Assembly (NCBI GenBank): GCA_944359015.1
Contig: CALVSK010000006.1
Span: 1 to 37,746, forward strand
Direction of reading: 5' to 3'
DNA: 37,746 nucleotides
Source: an uncultured Bacilli bacterium
GTDB lineage: Bacteria > Bacillota_I > Bacilli_A > RF39 > UBA660
This document shows positions 23,395 to 31,580 of the stretch, piece by piece (the stretch's first letter is position 1; the number at the start of each line of letters is the position of its first letter). The notes under the pieces were generated by a model. The model was not told where the DNA came from. It searched no databases and was given only the letters and a program-made list of their open reading frames with translations. The position numbers and the translations under genes were made by a program.

Positions 23395-24261
23395 ATGTTA
23401 GAAATAAGTTTAAAGTCAAGTGATTTATTGTATTTGTCTGCTTCATTATTTGAAGTTAATAATCCAGTGGGAGTAGTACAAATTATTTGTGGTTATAAAG
23501 AATATAAGGAAAGATATTATGAGTTAATAAGTATTTTAAATAATAATAAGTTAAATGTAATTATTTCAGATATTAGAGGACATGGTAAAAGTGTTGATAA
23601 CAATAATCCTTTGGGCTTTATGAGTGATTATAATAAATTAATTAGTGACCAAAGTGTTGTTTTTGAATATATTAAAAATAGATATAATAGTTTACCTATA
23701 TATCTTTTTGGGGATTCAATTGGCTCTGAAATATTGCTTGGTTTATTTTTAAAATATGAAAATCAAATAAATAAAATTGTTTTAGTAAGTCCTTTAAAAC
23801 CAAATGATAATATTAATTTGTGGTTAAAAACTGCAAATTTTATTAATAAATTTCAAGGTGGTACTAAATGTAATAGCTTTCTTGAAGGGGCTTTAGGACT
23901 TAGTAAATTAGAATTTTTGTTTCAAGATTTAAATGCAAGAGAATTATTTAAAAATAATCCTTTATGTAATTTTTCGTATTTTAATATATCTGTTAAAAAT
24001 ATATTAGAATTAAATAAATATATTGCAAATATTAAATTTAATGGTTTAAATAAAAATTTGCCAATTTTAATTTGTTATGGAGATAATGATACGGAAATTG
24101 GTGGTAAAATGGCGAGTGATTTAAAAATAAACATTTTTAATAAAAATGGATATACAAATATAAAAGTATTAAATTATCCTAGTGCTGCTCATAAAATATT
24201 ATTTGAACAAACTAGAAATTTAATATATAATGATATTGCAAATTTTTTAATTGGTGGTTGA
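23395..24261 (+). CDS. Alpha/beta hydrolase (lysophospholipase-like) paired with HerA
   Basis: The start at 23395 is chosen because AAGGAG (overlapping the herA stop) lies 6 nt upstream. The 288-residue protein resembles monoacylglycerol lipases: DIRGHGKS near residue 60, nucleophile elbow GDSIGSE (~residue 111), acid in YGDNDTEIGG and catalytic His in SAAHKILFEQ. It has no signal peptide. The pairing with a HerA-like ATPase in one short operon is unusual. It may simply be an enzyme of lipid metabolism, or an effector. Its TGA stop lies inside the -35 of the thrS promoter. Confidence 0.8.
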   Translation: MLEISLKSSDLLYLSASLFEVNNPVGVVQIICGYKEYKERYYELISILNNNKLNVIISDIRGHGKSVDNNNPLGFMSDYNKLISDQSVVFEYIKNRYNSLPIYLFGDSIGSEILLGLFLKYENQINKIVLVSPLKPNDNINLWLKTANFINKFQGGTKCNSFLEGALGLSKLEFLFQDLNARELFKNNPLCNFSYFNISVKNILELNKYIANIKFNGLNKNLPILICYGDNDTEIGGKMASDLKINIFNKNGYTNIKVLNYPSAAHKILFEQTRNLIYNDIANFLIGG

Positions 24262-24286
24262 AAAGAAATTGTATTTGTGCTAGAAT
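24258..24286 (+). promoter_or_regulatory. thrS promoter
   Basis: TTGAAA (24258-24263), a 17-bp spacer and TAGAAT (24281-24286). The -35 overlaps the stop codon of the upstream hydrolase gene. Confidence 0.75.
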
Positions 24287-24292
24287 ATCGTT

Positions 24293-24490
24293 GTAAATCG
24301 ATGAGGAAAGACATGATTTTTAATTGATTTTTATAAAGAGAGTTAGTGGTTGGTGGAAACTAATAAATAGATTAAAAGTTACTACTTTCTAAGAGAGTTA
24401 ATAAACTCCGGTGTTTACCGTTATCAGAATTAAGTTAAATAAAAGGATGGTACCGTGCTTTTGCACTCCTGGTGTATCATGCTTTTTTAT
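24293..24490 (+). promoter_or_regulatory. Canonical T-box leader of thrS
   Basis: A full-length Stem I is visible, with GGAAAG near 24304 pairing with CTTTCT (24385-24390) and GGTGGAAACTAAT in the distal part. The specifier is ACT (24381-24383), a Thr codon, followed by A. Stem III includes GAGTT/AACTC and CGGT-GTTT-ACCG. The T-box core AAGGATGGTACCGTG (24443-24457) forms the antiterminator with GTGC-TTTT-GCAC and TCCT. A T-run at 24483 ends the terminator form. Uncharged tRNA-Thr should allow read-through into thrS. Confidence 0.9.
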
Positions 24491-24516
24491 TTTAATTAAA
24501 GGAAGGGAAGATTAAG

Positions 24517-26262
24517 ATGATTAATATTAAAGAAGATGAAAAATTAAGTATTTTAAATCATAGTTGTGCTCATTTGCTGGCACAAGCAGTAAAACATTTA
24601 TATCCTCATGCAAAGTTTTGGGTTGGTCCTGTTATTGAAGAAGGATTTTATTATGATATTGACTTAGGTGATGATGTAATAAAAGAAGAAGACTTGGAAA
24701 AAATCGAAAAAGAAATGAAAAAAATTTCTAAAGATGGTAAAAGAATTGTTAGACATGAACTTACTAGGGAAGAAGCATTAGAAAAATTTAGTGATGATTT
24801 ATATAAGTTGGATTTAATTAATAATATGGATAGTAATACTGTTATTAGTTGTTACACTCAAGGTGATTTTACTGACCTTTGCCGTGGTCCTCATGTTGAA
24901 ACTGTTAAAGAATTAAAATATTTTAAATTACTTAAGGTAAGTGGTGCTTATTGGAAAGGGGACTCCAATAATAAAATGCTTCAAAGAATTTATGGTATTT
25001 GTTTTACAAATGAAAATGATTTGCAAAAACATTTAGAGTTCTTAGAAGAAGCAAAAAAGAGAGATCATAAAAAATTGGGTAAAGAACTAGATTTGTTCAT
25101 GATTAGTGAATATGGTCCTGGATTTCCATTCTTTTTAAATAATGGGATGATAATAAGAAATGAATTAGAAAATTTTTGGTATGATGAACATACTAAAGAA
25201 GGTTATGAATTTATTAAAACTCCAATTATGTTAAATAAAGATTTATGGGAACTTTCTGGTCATTGGTTTAATTATCGTGAAAATATGTATACTAGTGAAA
25301 TTGATGAAAAAGTATTTGCTATAAAACCTATGAATTGTCCAGGAGGGATGCTTGTTTATAAAAATAGTTTACATTCTTATAAAGATTTACCACTTAGAAT
25401 CGGTGAACTTGGTCAAGTACATCGCCACGAAGCAAGCGGAGCTTTAAATGGATTGTTTAGAGTTAGAACTTTTACTCAAGATGATGCCCATATATTCATG
25501 AGAAGTGACCAAATTGAAGAAGAAGTTATAAGACTTATTAATTTTATTGATAGAATATATTCAATTTTTGGTCTTACTTATGATATAGAACTTTCAACTA
25601 GACCGGAAGAAAAATATATTGGAGATATTTCTATTTGGGAAAAGTCTGAAAAAGCTTTGCAAGATGCTTGTGAAAAATCTGGACATACTTGTAAAATTAA
25701 TCCAGGTGATGGAGCGTTTTATGGTCCTAAATTAGATTTTCATATTAGAGATTCTTTAGGTCGTGTTTGGCAATGTGGAACAATTCAACTAGATATGAAT
25801 TTACCAGAAAGATTTGATTTAACTTATATTGACAAAGATGGTTCTAAGAAAAGGCCTGTAATGTTACATAGAGTTATTTATGGTTCAATTGAAAGATTTA
25901 TTGGAATATTGATTGAACATTACGCTGGAGCTTTTCCTTTATGGCTTTCTCCAGTTCAAATAAATGTAATTCCTGTAAATAATGAATTTCACTTAGAATA
26001 TGCTAAAAAAGTATATAATTTGTTAAAAGAAAATGGTTTTAGAGTAAAAATAGATGATAGAGATGAAAAATTGAGTTATAAAATGCGCGAAAGTCAAACC
26101 AAAAAAATTCCTTTAACTTTAATTTTGGGAGATAAAGAAAAAGATAATGATGCAATTAGTTATCGTAAATTTGGAATGCAAGAAACTAATACTTTAAATA
26201 TTTTAGAATTTATTGAAAAAGTAAATAAATGTATTTTAGAAAAGGAAAAGAATATTAATTGA
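24517..26262 (+). CDS. thrS: Threonyl-tRNA synthetase lacking the TGS domain
   Basis: This is a class II synthetase that charges tRNA-Thr. The N-terminus starts straight in the N2 editing domain, with LNHSCAHLLAQAVKHLYP (HxxxH, residues ~14-31) and DLCRGPHV (~125-132); the ~60-residue TGS/N1 domain of longer homologues is absent, giving 581 residues. The catalytic core has the zinc-binding MNCPGG, the class II motif 2 RIGELGQVHRHEASGAL and motif 3 near VIYGSIERFIG. The C-terminal anticodon-binding domain ends the protein. GGAAGGGAAG precedes the ATG. Editing residues are intact, so mischarged Ser-tRNA-Thr should still be cleared. Confidence 0.97.
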   Translation: MINIKEDEKLSILNHSCAHLLAQAVKHLYPHAKFWVGPVIEEGFYYDIDLGDDVIKEEDLEKIEKEMKKISKDGKRIVRHELTREEALEKFSDDLYKLDLINNMDSNTVISCYTQGDFTDLCRGPHVETVKELKYFKLLKVSGAYWKGDSNNKMLQRIYGICFTNENDLQKHLEFLEEAKKRDHKKLGKELDLFMISEYGPGFPFFLNNGMIIRNELENFWYDEHTKEGYEFIKTPIMLNKDLWELSGHWFNYRENMYTSEIDEKVFAIKPMNCPGGMLVYKNSLHSYKDLPLRIGELGQVHRHEASGALNGLFRVRTFTQDDAHIFMRSDQIEEEVIRLINFIDRIYSIFGLTYDIELSTRPEEKYIGDISIWEKSEKALQDACEKSGHTCKINPGDGAFYGPKLDFHIRDSLGRVWQCGTIQLDMNLPERFDLTYIDKDGSKKRPVMLHRVIYGSIERFIGILIEHYAGAFPLWLSPVQINVIPVNNEFHLEYAKKVYNLLKENGFRVKIDDRDEKLSYKMRESQTKKIPLTLILGDKEKDNDAISYRKFGMQETNTLNILEFIEKVNKCILEKEKNIN

Positions 26263-26271
26263 TTTAAATTT

Positions 26272-26296
26272 AAAAGACTAATTTGTCTTTTTTTTT
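26272..26296 (+). terminator. thrS terminator
   Basis: AAAAGAC (26272-26278) pairs with GTCTTTT (26285-26291) around a 6-nt loop and runs into T's. Confidence 0.85.
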
Positions 26297-26338
26297 GGTT
26301 TGTGTTAAAATAACTTTTATTAAAAAAAGGGAGATAAT

Positions 26339-27241
26339 ATGGAATTTAAAAATTTAGATCAAAATAAAGCATTTATTAAAAAAGAAGCTAAAAGAATTGG
26401 TATATCTGTAAATGCTGCTTATTCAACATATTATTCTATGCTTTTATTAAGACGATTAGCCAATGTGAATTATGGAACTTTAGTTGTTAAAGGAAGTTTT
26501 AGTCAATATGTTCATTTAGGAAAACTTAGTAGACCAGTTTTAGATATAGATTTGTCAAGTCAACTTTTTCATCAAATTCCGCTTGAATTATTATATTCTT
26601 TATTATATCATTCTGAGGATGAGTTTGTGAGATTTGATATTAAAAAGTTACCTTATCAAACACCTAATGGAGTATATAAAATTCCATTAATAGCAATAAT
26701 TAACTATCCAGATGATAAAAGAGAAATGGTTATTCCAATACCAGTAGATTTTAAAGAAAATAATCAGGTTATTTTTGAAACCCAATTTAAATGTGTGGAA
26801 CCTTTGTTTGAAGGTGATGAAAAATTTTTTATTAATACTCCTTCTTTTGAGGAACATATTGCAGAAAAGCTTTATATAATTAGTCATAATAGAAGAACTG
26901 ATGTTGCGAATACAAGAGTAAAAGATTTTTATGATATATATGAATTGCATGGTAAAGATTATAATCCTGATAAATTTAGTCTATATTTTCAAATGATAAA
27001 TTTAATGTATGGTGAAAATTTGGATAATTTAAATGCAGAATTTTTAAATAAAGAGTATATTAAAAGACATTTAGAATTATGGGAGAAAATGAGTAAAAAA
27101 TATGAGTTTATTGATGGTGATGTAGATTTTTCTGAAGTGGTTTATTATACTAAAGCAGTTTTAAAAGAACAAATACAAAAAATAAGATGTAGAGAATTTA
27201 CTGAACAAGCGGTTTCTTTAGTTAGAAAAAAATTAAGTTAA
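26339..27241 (+). CDS. AbiEii/AbiGii-type nucleotidyltransferase, no antitoxin partner
   Basis: The 300-residue protein fits the AbiEii nucleotidyltransferase family, the toxin half of the AbiE phage-abortive system. The fold signature is VVKGSFSQYVHLGKLSRPVLDIDL (~residues 47-72; the glycine-serine and D-x-D metal site are present). The second conserved block, EEHIAEKLYIISHN then RRTDVANTRVKDFYDIYEL, is also intact. AbiE systems normally have an adjacent AbiEi antitoxin gene; neither flank has one (thrS upstream, infC downstream). It is therefore a solitary member or a domesticated enzyme. AGGGAG precedes the ATG, and the gene lies between the thrS terminator and the infC promoter. Confidence 0.85.
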   Translation: MEFKNLDQNKAFIKKEAKRIGISVNAAYSTYYSMLLLRRLANVNYGTLVVKGSFSQYVHLGKLSRPVLDIDLSSQLFHQIPLELLYSLLYHSEDEFVRFDIKKLPYQTPNGVYKIPLIAIINYPDDKREMVIPIPVDFKENNQVIFETQFKCVEPLFEGDEKFFINTPSFEEHIAEKLYIISHNRRTDVANTRVKDFYDIYELHGKDYNPDKFSLYFQMINLMYGENLDNLNAEFLNKEYIKRHLELWEKMSKKYEFIDGDVDFSEVVYYTKAVLKEQIQKIRCREFTEQAVSLVRKKLS

Positions 27242-27255
27242 AATGTTAAAAATGA

Positions 27256-27284
27256 TTGACAAGCATATATTTATAGTGTAAACT
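27256..27284 (+). promoter_or_regulatory. Promoter of the infC-rpmI-rplT operon
   Basis: A consensus TTGACA (27256-27261), a 17-bp spacer and TAAACT (27279-27284). Transcription should start near 27291. Confidence 0.8.
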
Positions 27285-27290
27285 ATTGTT

Positions 27291-27411
27291 GTTATTAAAA
27301 AAAGGAAAGAGATTTGTATCCACCTGATTACGAATAGTGATAGGTAAAAAGCCGAAGAATCAATAGAAGTATATAGGTTTTTAAATGGATACAAGTATGT
27401 ATTCATTTTTT
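27291..27411 (+). promoter_or_regulatory. L20-type attenuator leader of infC-rpmI-rplT
   Basis: Two exclusive structures are visible. TTGTATCCA (27314-27322) pairs perfectly over long range with TGGATACAA (27386-27394). Alternatively TGGATACA (27386-27393) pairs with TGTATTCA (27398-27405) around AGTA and runs into six T's, a terminator. Between them ACCT...AGGT and further hairpins could form the L20 site that mimics 23S rRNA. The arrangement matches the L20 leader of Firmicutes, in which excess L20 favours termination. Confidence 0.85.
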
Positions 27412-27432
27412 AATTTTGTGGAGGTGCTTAAA

Positions 27433-27957
27433 ATAGCAAAAGGTGTAGAAGAATTACCAATTAATGAAAATATTAAAATACCTGAAGTAATGGTAATTGG
27501 GCCGAATGGCGAAAAAATGGGGTTAAAAAAGATTGCAGATGCTTTGACATTAGCAAATTATGCTGGGTTAGATTTAGTTTTAATGAGTGGGACATCAACT
27601 CCAGCAGTTGTTAAAATAATGGATTATAATAAATATCGTTATGAAAAACAAAAAAAATTAAAAGAAACCCAAAAGAAACAAAGAGAATCTAATAAGGAAA
27701 TTAAGGAATATCGTTTGTCTGTAACTATAGATGTTGGAGATTTTGAAACGAGAAGAAGAAATGCTCAATCTTATTTAGAAAAAGGACATAAAATTAAAGC
27801 ATTTATTAGATTTAAAGGTCGTCAGATGGCTAGACCAGAATTGGGTAAAGAAGTATTATTAAAATTTGCTGATGCTTTAAAAGATTGTTCTACAATTGAA
27901 ACAGAACCAAAATTAGATGGTAGACAAATGGCTATGATTTTGGCACCTAAAAAATAA
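27433..27957 (+). CDS. infC: Translation initiation factor IF-3, AUA start
   Basis: IF-3 binds the 30S subunit, blocks subunit joining and checks the start codon. The 175-residue protein has both domains: N-domain VMVIGPNGEKMGLKKIADAL, the Lys-rich linker, and C-domain KEYRLSVTIDVGDFETRRRN ... IRFKGRQMARPELG. The ribosome binding site GGAGG (27420-27424) is 8 nt before ATA at 27433, and no ATG, GTG or TTG fits. The in-frame ATG at 27385 lies inside the attenuator. infC is known for rare start codons (AUU in other bacteria), which let IF-3 repress its own synthesis. First gene of infC-rpmI-rplT. Confidence 0.93.
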   Translation: MAKGVEELPINENIKIPEVMVIGPNGEKMGLKKIADALTLANYAGLDLVLMSGTSTPAVVKIMDYNKYRYEKQKKLKETQKKQRESNKEIKEYRLSVTIDVGDFETRRRNAQSYLEKGHKIKAFIRFKGRQMARPELGKEVLLKFADALKDCSTIETEPKLDGRQMAMILAPKK

Positions 27958-27974
27958 AGAAAGGAAGTAATAAT

Positions 27975-28169
27975 ATGGCAAAGTGTAAACAAAAAACTCA
28001 TAAATCAAGTGCAAAAGTGTTTATGAAAAAGAAAAATGGGGAACTTACTTATATGAAATCCGGAAGTAATCATAAAACTGGAAAGGATACTGCAAAAGAA
28101 GTTCGCCAAAGAAGAAATAAAGGGGTACTTAGTAAAGGAGATAGAAACAGATTAAAATCTGTTATCTAA
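27975..28169 (+). CDS. rpmI: 50S ribosomal protein L35
   Basis: The 64-residue basic protein matches L35 in full: KQKTHKSSAKVF at the start, the SGSNHKTGKD centre and KGVLSKGDRNRLKSVI at the end. It is a component of the large ribosomal subunit. AGAAAGGAAG precedes the ATG. It lies 17 bp after infC and 18 bp before rplT. Confidence 0.97.
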   Translation: MAKCKQKTHKSSAKVFMKKKNGELTYMKSGSNHKTGKDTAKEVRQRRNKGVLSKGDRNRLKSVI

Positions 28170-28187
28170 AGTTGAGGTGAATAAGTA

Positions 28188-28724
28188 ATGGCAAGAGTTA
28201 AAGGTGGAAATGTTTCTAAAAACAGAAGAAGAAAAGTATTAAAAGAAGCTAAAGGTTATTTTGGAAGTAAACATAGATTATATAAGACTGCTCAAGAACA
28301 ATTATTTCATAGTGGAGCTTATGCATTCCGTGACCGTAAACAAAATAAAAGAAACTTTAGAAAATTATGGATTACTAGAATTAATGCTGCATGTCGTGAA
28401 AATGATATAAGTTATTCTAAATTTATTAATGGATTAACAAAAGCAGGTATTGAAATTAATAGAAAAATGTTATCTGAAATAGCTATTGATGATAAAAATA
28501 GTTTTGCTTCTTTAGTTGAAACTGCTAAAAAAGCTTTAAATGGTGAAATAAAAAATACTCCTAAAAAAGTAAGTTCTTCTAAAAAAGTTGAAACAAAAAA
28601 TGAAGAAAAGAAAGAAGATTTAACTAAAAAAACTTTAGCAGAATTAAAAGAAATGGCTAAAGAAAAAGGAATAAAAGGTTATTCTACAATGAAAAAAGAT
28701 GAATTATTAGCATCTTTAAAATAA
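28188..28724 (+). CDS. rplT: 50S ribosomal protein L20 with C-terminal Rho_N-like extension
   Basis: Residues 1 to ~118 are a normal L20 ([18 protein letters not shown] ... [20 protein letters not shown]), a large-subunit assembly protein that also represses the infC operon. The family is normally ~118 residues; here 178. Residues ~119-144 are a Lys/Ser/Glu-rich linker. Residues ~145-178 ([19 protein letters not shown] then [11 protein letters not shown]) match a Rho termination factor N-terminal or SAP-like nucleic-acid-binding module. The reading frame is continuous, so this is a real fusion and not a frameshift. GAGGTG precedes the ATG. Whether the extension binds RNA is unknown. Confidence 0.95.
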   Translation: MARVKGGNVSKNRRRKVLKEAKGYFGSKHRLYKTAQEQLFHSGAYAFRDRKQNKRNFRKLWITRINAACRENDISYSKFINGLTKAGIEINRKMLSEIAIDDKNSFASLVETAKKALNGEIKNTPKKVSSSKKVETKNEEKKEDLTKKTLAELKEMAKEKGIKGYSTMKKDELLASLK

Positions 28725-28729
28725 AAATA

Positions 28730-28758
28730 TTGAAAAAGTGTGAGTTTTAAAATATAAT
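28730..28758 (+). promoter_or_regulatory. rpsO promoter
   Basis: TTGAAA (28730-28735), a 17-bp spacer and TATAAT (28753-28758), directly after the rplT stop codon. Confidence 0.85.
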
Positions 28759-28761
28759 AAA

Positions 28762-28817
28762 TATAGAAGTTTGTACTTGGTTTAGATATCTCCGTTTCTA
28801 TACTAGGTTTAAACCAA
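28762..28817 (+). promoter_or_regulatory. Predicted H-type pseudoknot in the rpsO leader
   Basis: Stem 1 pairs TATAGAA (28762-28768) with TTCTATA (28796-28802). Stem 2 pairs TTGGTTTAGA (28777-28786) with TTTAAACCAA (28808-28817), with one G-U. The stems interleave, which gives a pseudoknot. It ends 8 nt before the ribosome binding site AAGGAGG (28826-28832). S15 controls its own mRNA through leader structures, a pseudoknot in E. coli, so a similar role is inferred. Confidence 0.6.
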
Positions 28818-28840
28818 TTTAAGTTAAGGAGGTTAGTATT

Positions 28841-29110
28841 ATGGCTTTAAAAAAGGAAGAAAAAGCAAAAATAATTAAAGAATTTGCAAAATCTAAAAAT
28901 GATTGTGGTTCAACTGAAGTTCAAGTTGCAATACTTACAAATGAAATAAATAATTTAACTGAACATTTAAAAGAACATAAACATGATTTTCATTCAAAAA
29001 GAGGTTTGTTAATTAAAGTTGGACGTCGTAAAAAATTATTAGATTATTTAAAGAAAAACGATGTTGTTAGTTATCGTGAATTAATTAAAAAATTAAATTT
29101 GAGAAAGTAA
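28841..29110 (+). CDS. rpsO: 30S ribosomal protein S15
   Basis: The 89-residue protein is a standard-length S15. It shows [22 protein letters not shown] and the conserved HxxDxHSxRGL segment ([20 protein letters not shown]). S15 binds the central domain of 16S rRNA early in small-subunit assembly. It has its own promoter, a structured leader and a terminator, and stands just before pnp, the usual rpsO-pnp order. Confidence 0.98.
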   Translation: MALKKEEKAKIIKEFAKSKNDCGSTEVQVAILTNEINNLTEHLKEHKHDFHSKRGLLIKVGRRKKLLDYLKKNDVVSYRELIKKLNLRK

Positions 29111-29112
29111 TT

Positions 29113-29142
29113 AAAAGGCACTTATTTTTGGTGTCTTTTTTT
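29113..29142 (+). terminator. Terminator between rpsO and pnp
   Basis: AAAGGCAC (29114-29121) pairs with GTGTCTTT (29131-29138) with one G-U, followed by T's. Some read-through into pnp is likely because no clear separate promoter is seen. Confidence 0.8.
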
Positions 29143-29159
29143 GTATAGAAAGAGGTATT

Positions 29160-31340
29160 ATGAAAAAAGTATTTAAGTTAGATTTTAATGGAAGAGAAAT
29201 TGTTGTAGAAACTGGAGAACTTGCTAAACAAACTAATGGCTCTGTTTTAGTTAGATATGGTGATACAGCTGTTTTATCTGTTTGTGTTATGGGAAAAAAT
29301 ATGGTTAGTCAAGATTTTTTTCCTTTACAAGTGTTATATCAAGAAAGATTATATTCTGTTGGAAAAATTCCGGGGGGATTTATTAAAAGAGAAGGTAGAC
29401 CTAGTGATGCTGCAACTTTAGCTGCTAGATTAATTGATAGACCTTTAAGACCTATGTTTGATGAAAATTTACGAAATGAAATACAGGTTATTAATACAGT
29501 TTTATCAGTTGATCAAGATAATTCTCCAGAAATTACGGCATTATTTGGTTCATCTTTATGTTTAGGAATTAGTAATATTCCATTTGATGGACCTGTTGCA
29601 GGAGTTATTGTTGGTTTAGTTGATGGAGAATTTGTTGTTAATCCTACTGCTCTTCAAAGTGAAAAAAGTTCTCTTAATTTAACAGTTGCTGGTACTAAAG
29701 ATGCTATATGTATGGTTGAAGCTGGGGCTAGTGAATTAGATGAAAAAGTTATGTTAAAAGCGTTAATGTTTGCTCATGAAAATATTAAAGTTTTATGTGA
29801 TTTTGAACAAAAAATAATTGATGAAATTGGTTTACCTAAAAAAGAATTGGAAAAAGCAGAAATTGATGCCAACTTAGAAAATGAAGTAAATGAATATGCA
29901 ACAAAAGATATGCTTTTAGCAATTCAAATTAAGGATAAATTAGAAAAATATGCAAAAATTGATGAAGTAAAAGAAAAAACTATTGAATATTTTAAAGAAA
30001 AATATGCAGAAGATGAAAATTTAGAACAAAAAATTGCTCAGGTTTCAAAAATTTTGGTAAATATCGAAGCTGGAGAAGTTAGAAGATTAATAACAGAAAA
30101 ACATATACGTCCAGATGGTCGTAAGATGGACGAAATTAGACCTTTGTATGCTGGAATTGATATTTTATCCCGTACTCATGGTTCAGCTCTTTTTAGTCGA
30201 GGAGAAACTCAAGTTCTTGCTACTACAACTTTGGGAGCAATTGGTGAACACCAAATTCTTGATGGTCTAGGTATAGAAGATTCTAAAAGATTTATGTTAC
30301 ATTATAACTTTCCACAATTTTCAGTTGGTGAAATAGGAAGATATGGTTCACCAGGAAGAAGAGAAATTGGTCATGGTGCTTTGGGTGAAAGAGCATTAGC
30401 TCAAGTTATTCCAAGCGAAGAAGAATTTCCTTATACTATTAGAGTAGTATCAGAAGTTTTAGAAAGTAATGGTTCATCTAGTCAAGCTACTATTTGTTCA
30501 GGCTGCTTAAGTTTAATGGCTGCAGGTGTGCCAATTAAGGCTCCAGTTGCAGGTATTGCTATGGGATTAATAACAAGTAAAGATGGAAAAAAATATACAA
30601 TTTTAACTGATATTCAAGGTTTGGAAGATCATATGGGAGATATGGACTTTAAAGTTGCTGGTACTAAAAAAGGTATAACTGCTTTGCAAATGGATATAAA
30701 AATTAAAGGGGTTACTGAAAAAATATTAAAAGAAGCACTTGCCCAAGCTAAAAAAGCTCGTTTGGAAATTTTAGATGTTATGAGTACTGCTATTGATAAG
30801 CCAAGAAGTGAAGTAAGTAAATATGCTCCAAAAATAGAAACATTTAATATTGACCCAGAAAAAATTAAAGATGTTATTGGTCGTGGTGGAGAAATGATTA
30901 CTAAAATTATTTTGGAAGCATCAAATGTTAAAACGGTAAATGATAAAGATGCTGTAAAAGTTGATTTAGAAGATGATGGTAGAGTAATTATTTATCATAC
31001 TGATAAAGATATTATTGCTAAAACACGCTCAATGATTGAAAATGTTATTAGAGAAGTTGAAGATAATAAAGTATATACTGGTAAGGTAATAAAAGTTGAG
31101 GATTTTGGTTGTTTTGTAGAACTTTGGCCAGGTTGCGAAGGTTTAGTTCACGTTTCACAACTTGCTCATGAAAGAGTTGATAAACCAAGTGATGTTGTTG
31201 CTGTTGGTGATGAAATTATGGTTAAATCACTAGGTTATGACAATAAAGGAAGATTAAATTTATCTAGAAAAGAATGTTTACCTAAACCTACAAATAAAGA
31301 AAAAAGTGATAAAAAAGATGGAAAGAAAAGTAAAAATTAA
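29160..31340 (+). CDS. pnp: Polyribonucleotide nucleotidyltransferase (PNPase)
   Basis: The 726-residue 3'-5' phosphorolytic exoribonuclease has two RNase PH domains (residues ~1-220 and ~310-540), with the second showing [14 protein letters not shown] and the [20 protein letters not shown] segment. A KH domain follows ([18 protein letters not shown], ~residues 565-582), then an S1 domain ([20 protein letters not shown], ~635-655). The tail is Lys/Asp-rich. It degrades and tails RNA in the cytoplasm. AGAAAGAGG precedes the ATG. The 3' end overlaps the start of the DUF1653 gene. Confidence 0.98.
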   Translation: MKKVFKLDFNGREIVVETGELAKQTNGSVLVRYGDTAVLSVCVMGKNMVSQDFFPLQVLYQERLYSVGKIPGGFIKREGRPSDAATLAARLIDRPLRPMFDENLRNEIQVINTVLSVDQDNSPEITALFGSSLCLGISNIPFDGPVAGVIVGLVDGEFVVNPTALQSEKSSLNLTVAGTKDAICMVEAGASELDEKVMLKALMFAHENIKVLCDFEQKIIDEIGLPKKELEKAEIDANLENEVNEYATKDMLLAIQIKDKLEKYAKIDEVKEKTIEYFKEKYAEDENLEQKIAQVSKILVNIEAGEVRRLITEKHIRPDGRKMDEIRPLYAGIDILSRTHGSALFSRGETQVLATTTLGAIGEHQILDGLGIEDSKRFMLHYNFPQFSVGEIGRYGSPGRREIGHGALGERALAQVIPSEEEFPYTIRVVSEVLESNGSSSQATICSGCLSLMAAGVPIKAPVAGIAMGLITSKDGKKYTILTDIQGLEDHMGDMDFKVAGTKKGITALQMDIKIKGVTEKILKEALAQAKKARLEILDVMSTAIDKPRSEVSKYAPKIETFNIDPEKIKDVIGRGGEMITKIILEASNVKTVNDKDAVKVDLEDDGRVIIYHTDKDIIAKTRSMIENVIREVEDNKVYTGKVIKVEDFGCFVELWPGCEGLVHVSQLAHERVDKPSDVVAVGDEIMVKSLGYDNKGRLNLSRKECLPKPTNKEKSDKKDGKKSKN

Positions 31341-31551
31341 TGGTTTATATAAACATTTTAAAGGTCATATCTATAAAGTTTTGTTAATAGCTAAAGATAG
31401 TGAAACTTTAAAAGAGAAAGTTGTTTATCAAAATATTGAAACTAATGAACTTTGGGTAAGAGATTATAATGATTTCTTATCCTTGGTTGATTTAAAAAAA
31501 TATCCTGATGTTAAACAAAAGGAAAGGTTTGAAGAAATTAAAAAAAATTAA
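31318..31551 (+). CDS. DUF1653 family small protein
   Basis: The ~77-residue protein matches DUF1653: [20 protein letters not shown] near the N-terminus and [20 protein letters not shown] in the middle. It is a small soluble beta-rich protein of unknown function. The start lies within the last codons of pnp (23-bp overlap) in another frame, so it is probably translationally coupled; the exact start (31318 or 31306) is uncertain because no clear ribosome binding site is present. Confidence 0.75.
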   Translation: MERKVKINGLYKHFKGHIYKVLLIAKDSETLKEKVVYQNIETNELWVRDYNDFLSLVDLKKYPDVKQKERFEEIKKN

Positions 31552-31580
31552 TATAGGGGTTTTTACCTATATTTTTTTAT
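31550..31580. terminator. Bidirectional terminator, DUF1653 gene / UvrD-like gene
   Basis: AATATAGG (31550-31557) pairs perfectly with CCTATATT (31566-31573), with T's after it and A's before it, so it can serve both convergent genes. Confidence 0.85.

Noticed and set aside
27385-27432. ATG at 27385 as the start of infC
   Set aside because: It lies inside the attenuator hairpin, has no ribosome binding site, and would add 16 residues absent from the IF-3 family.
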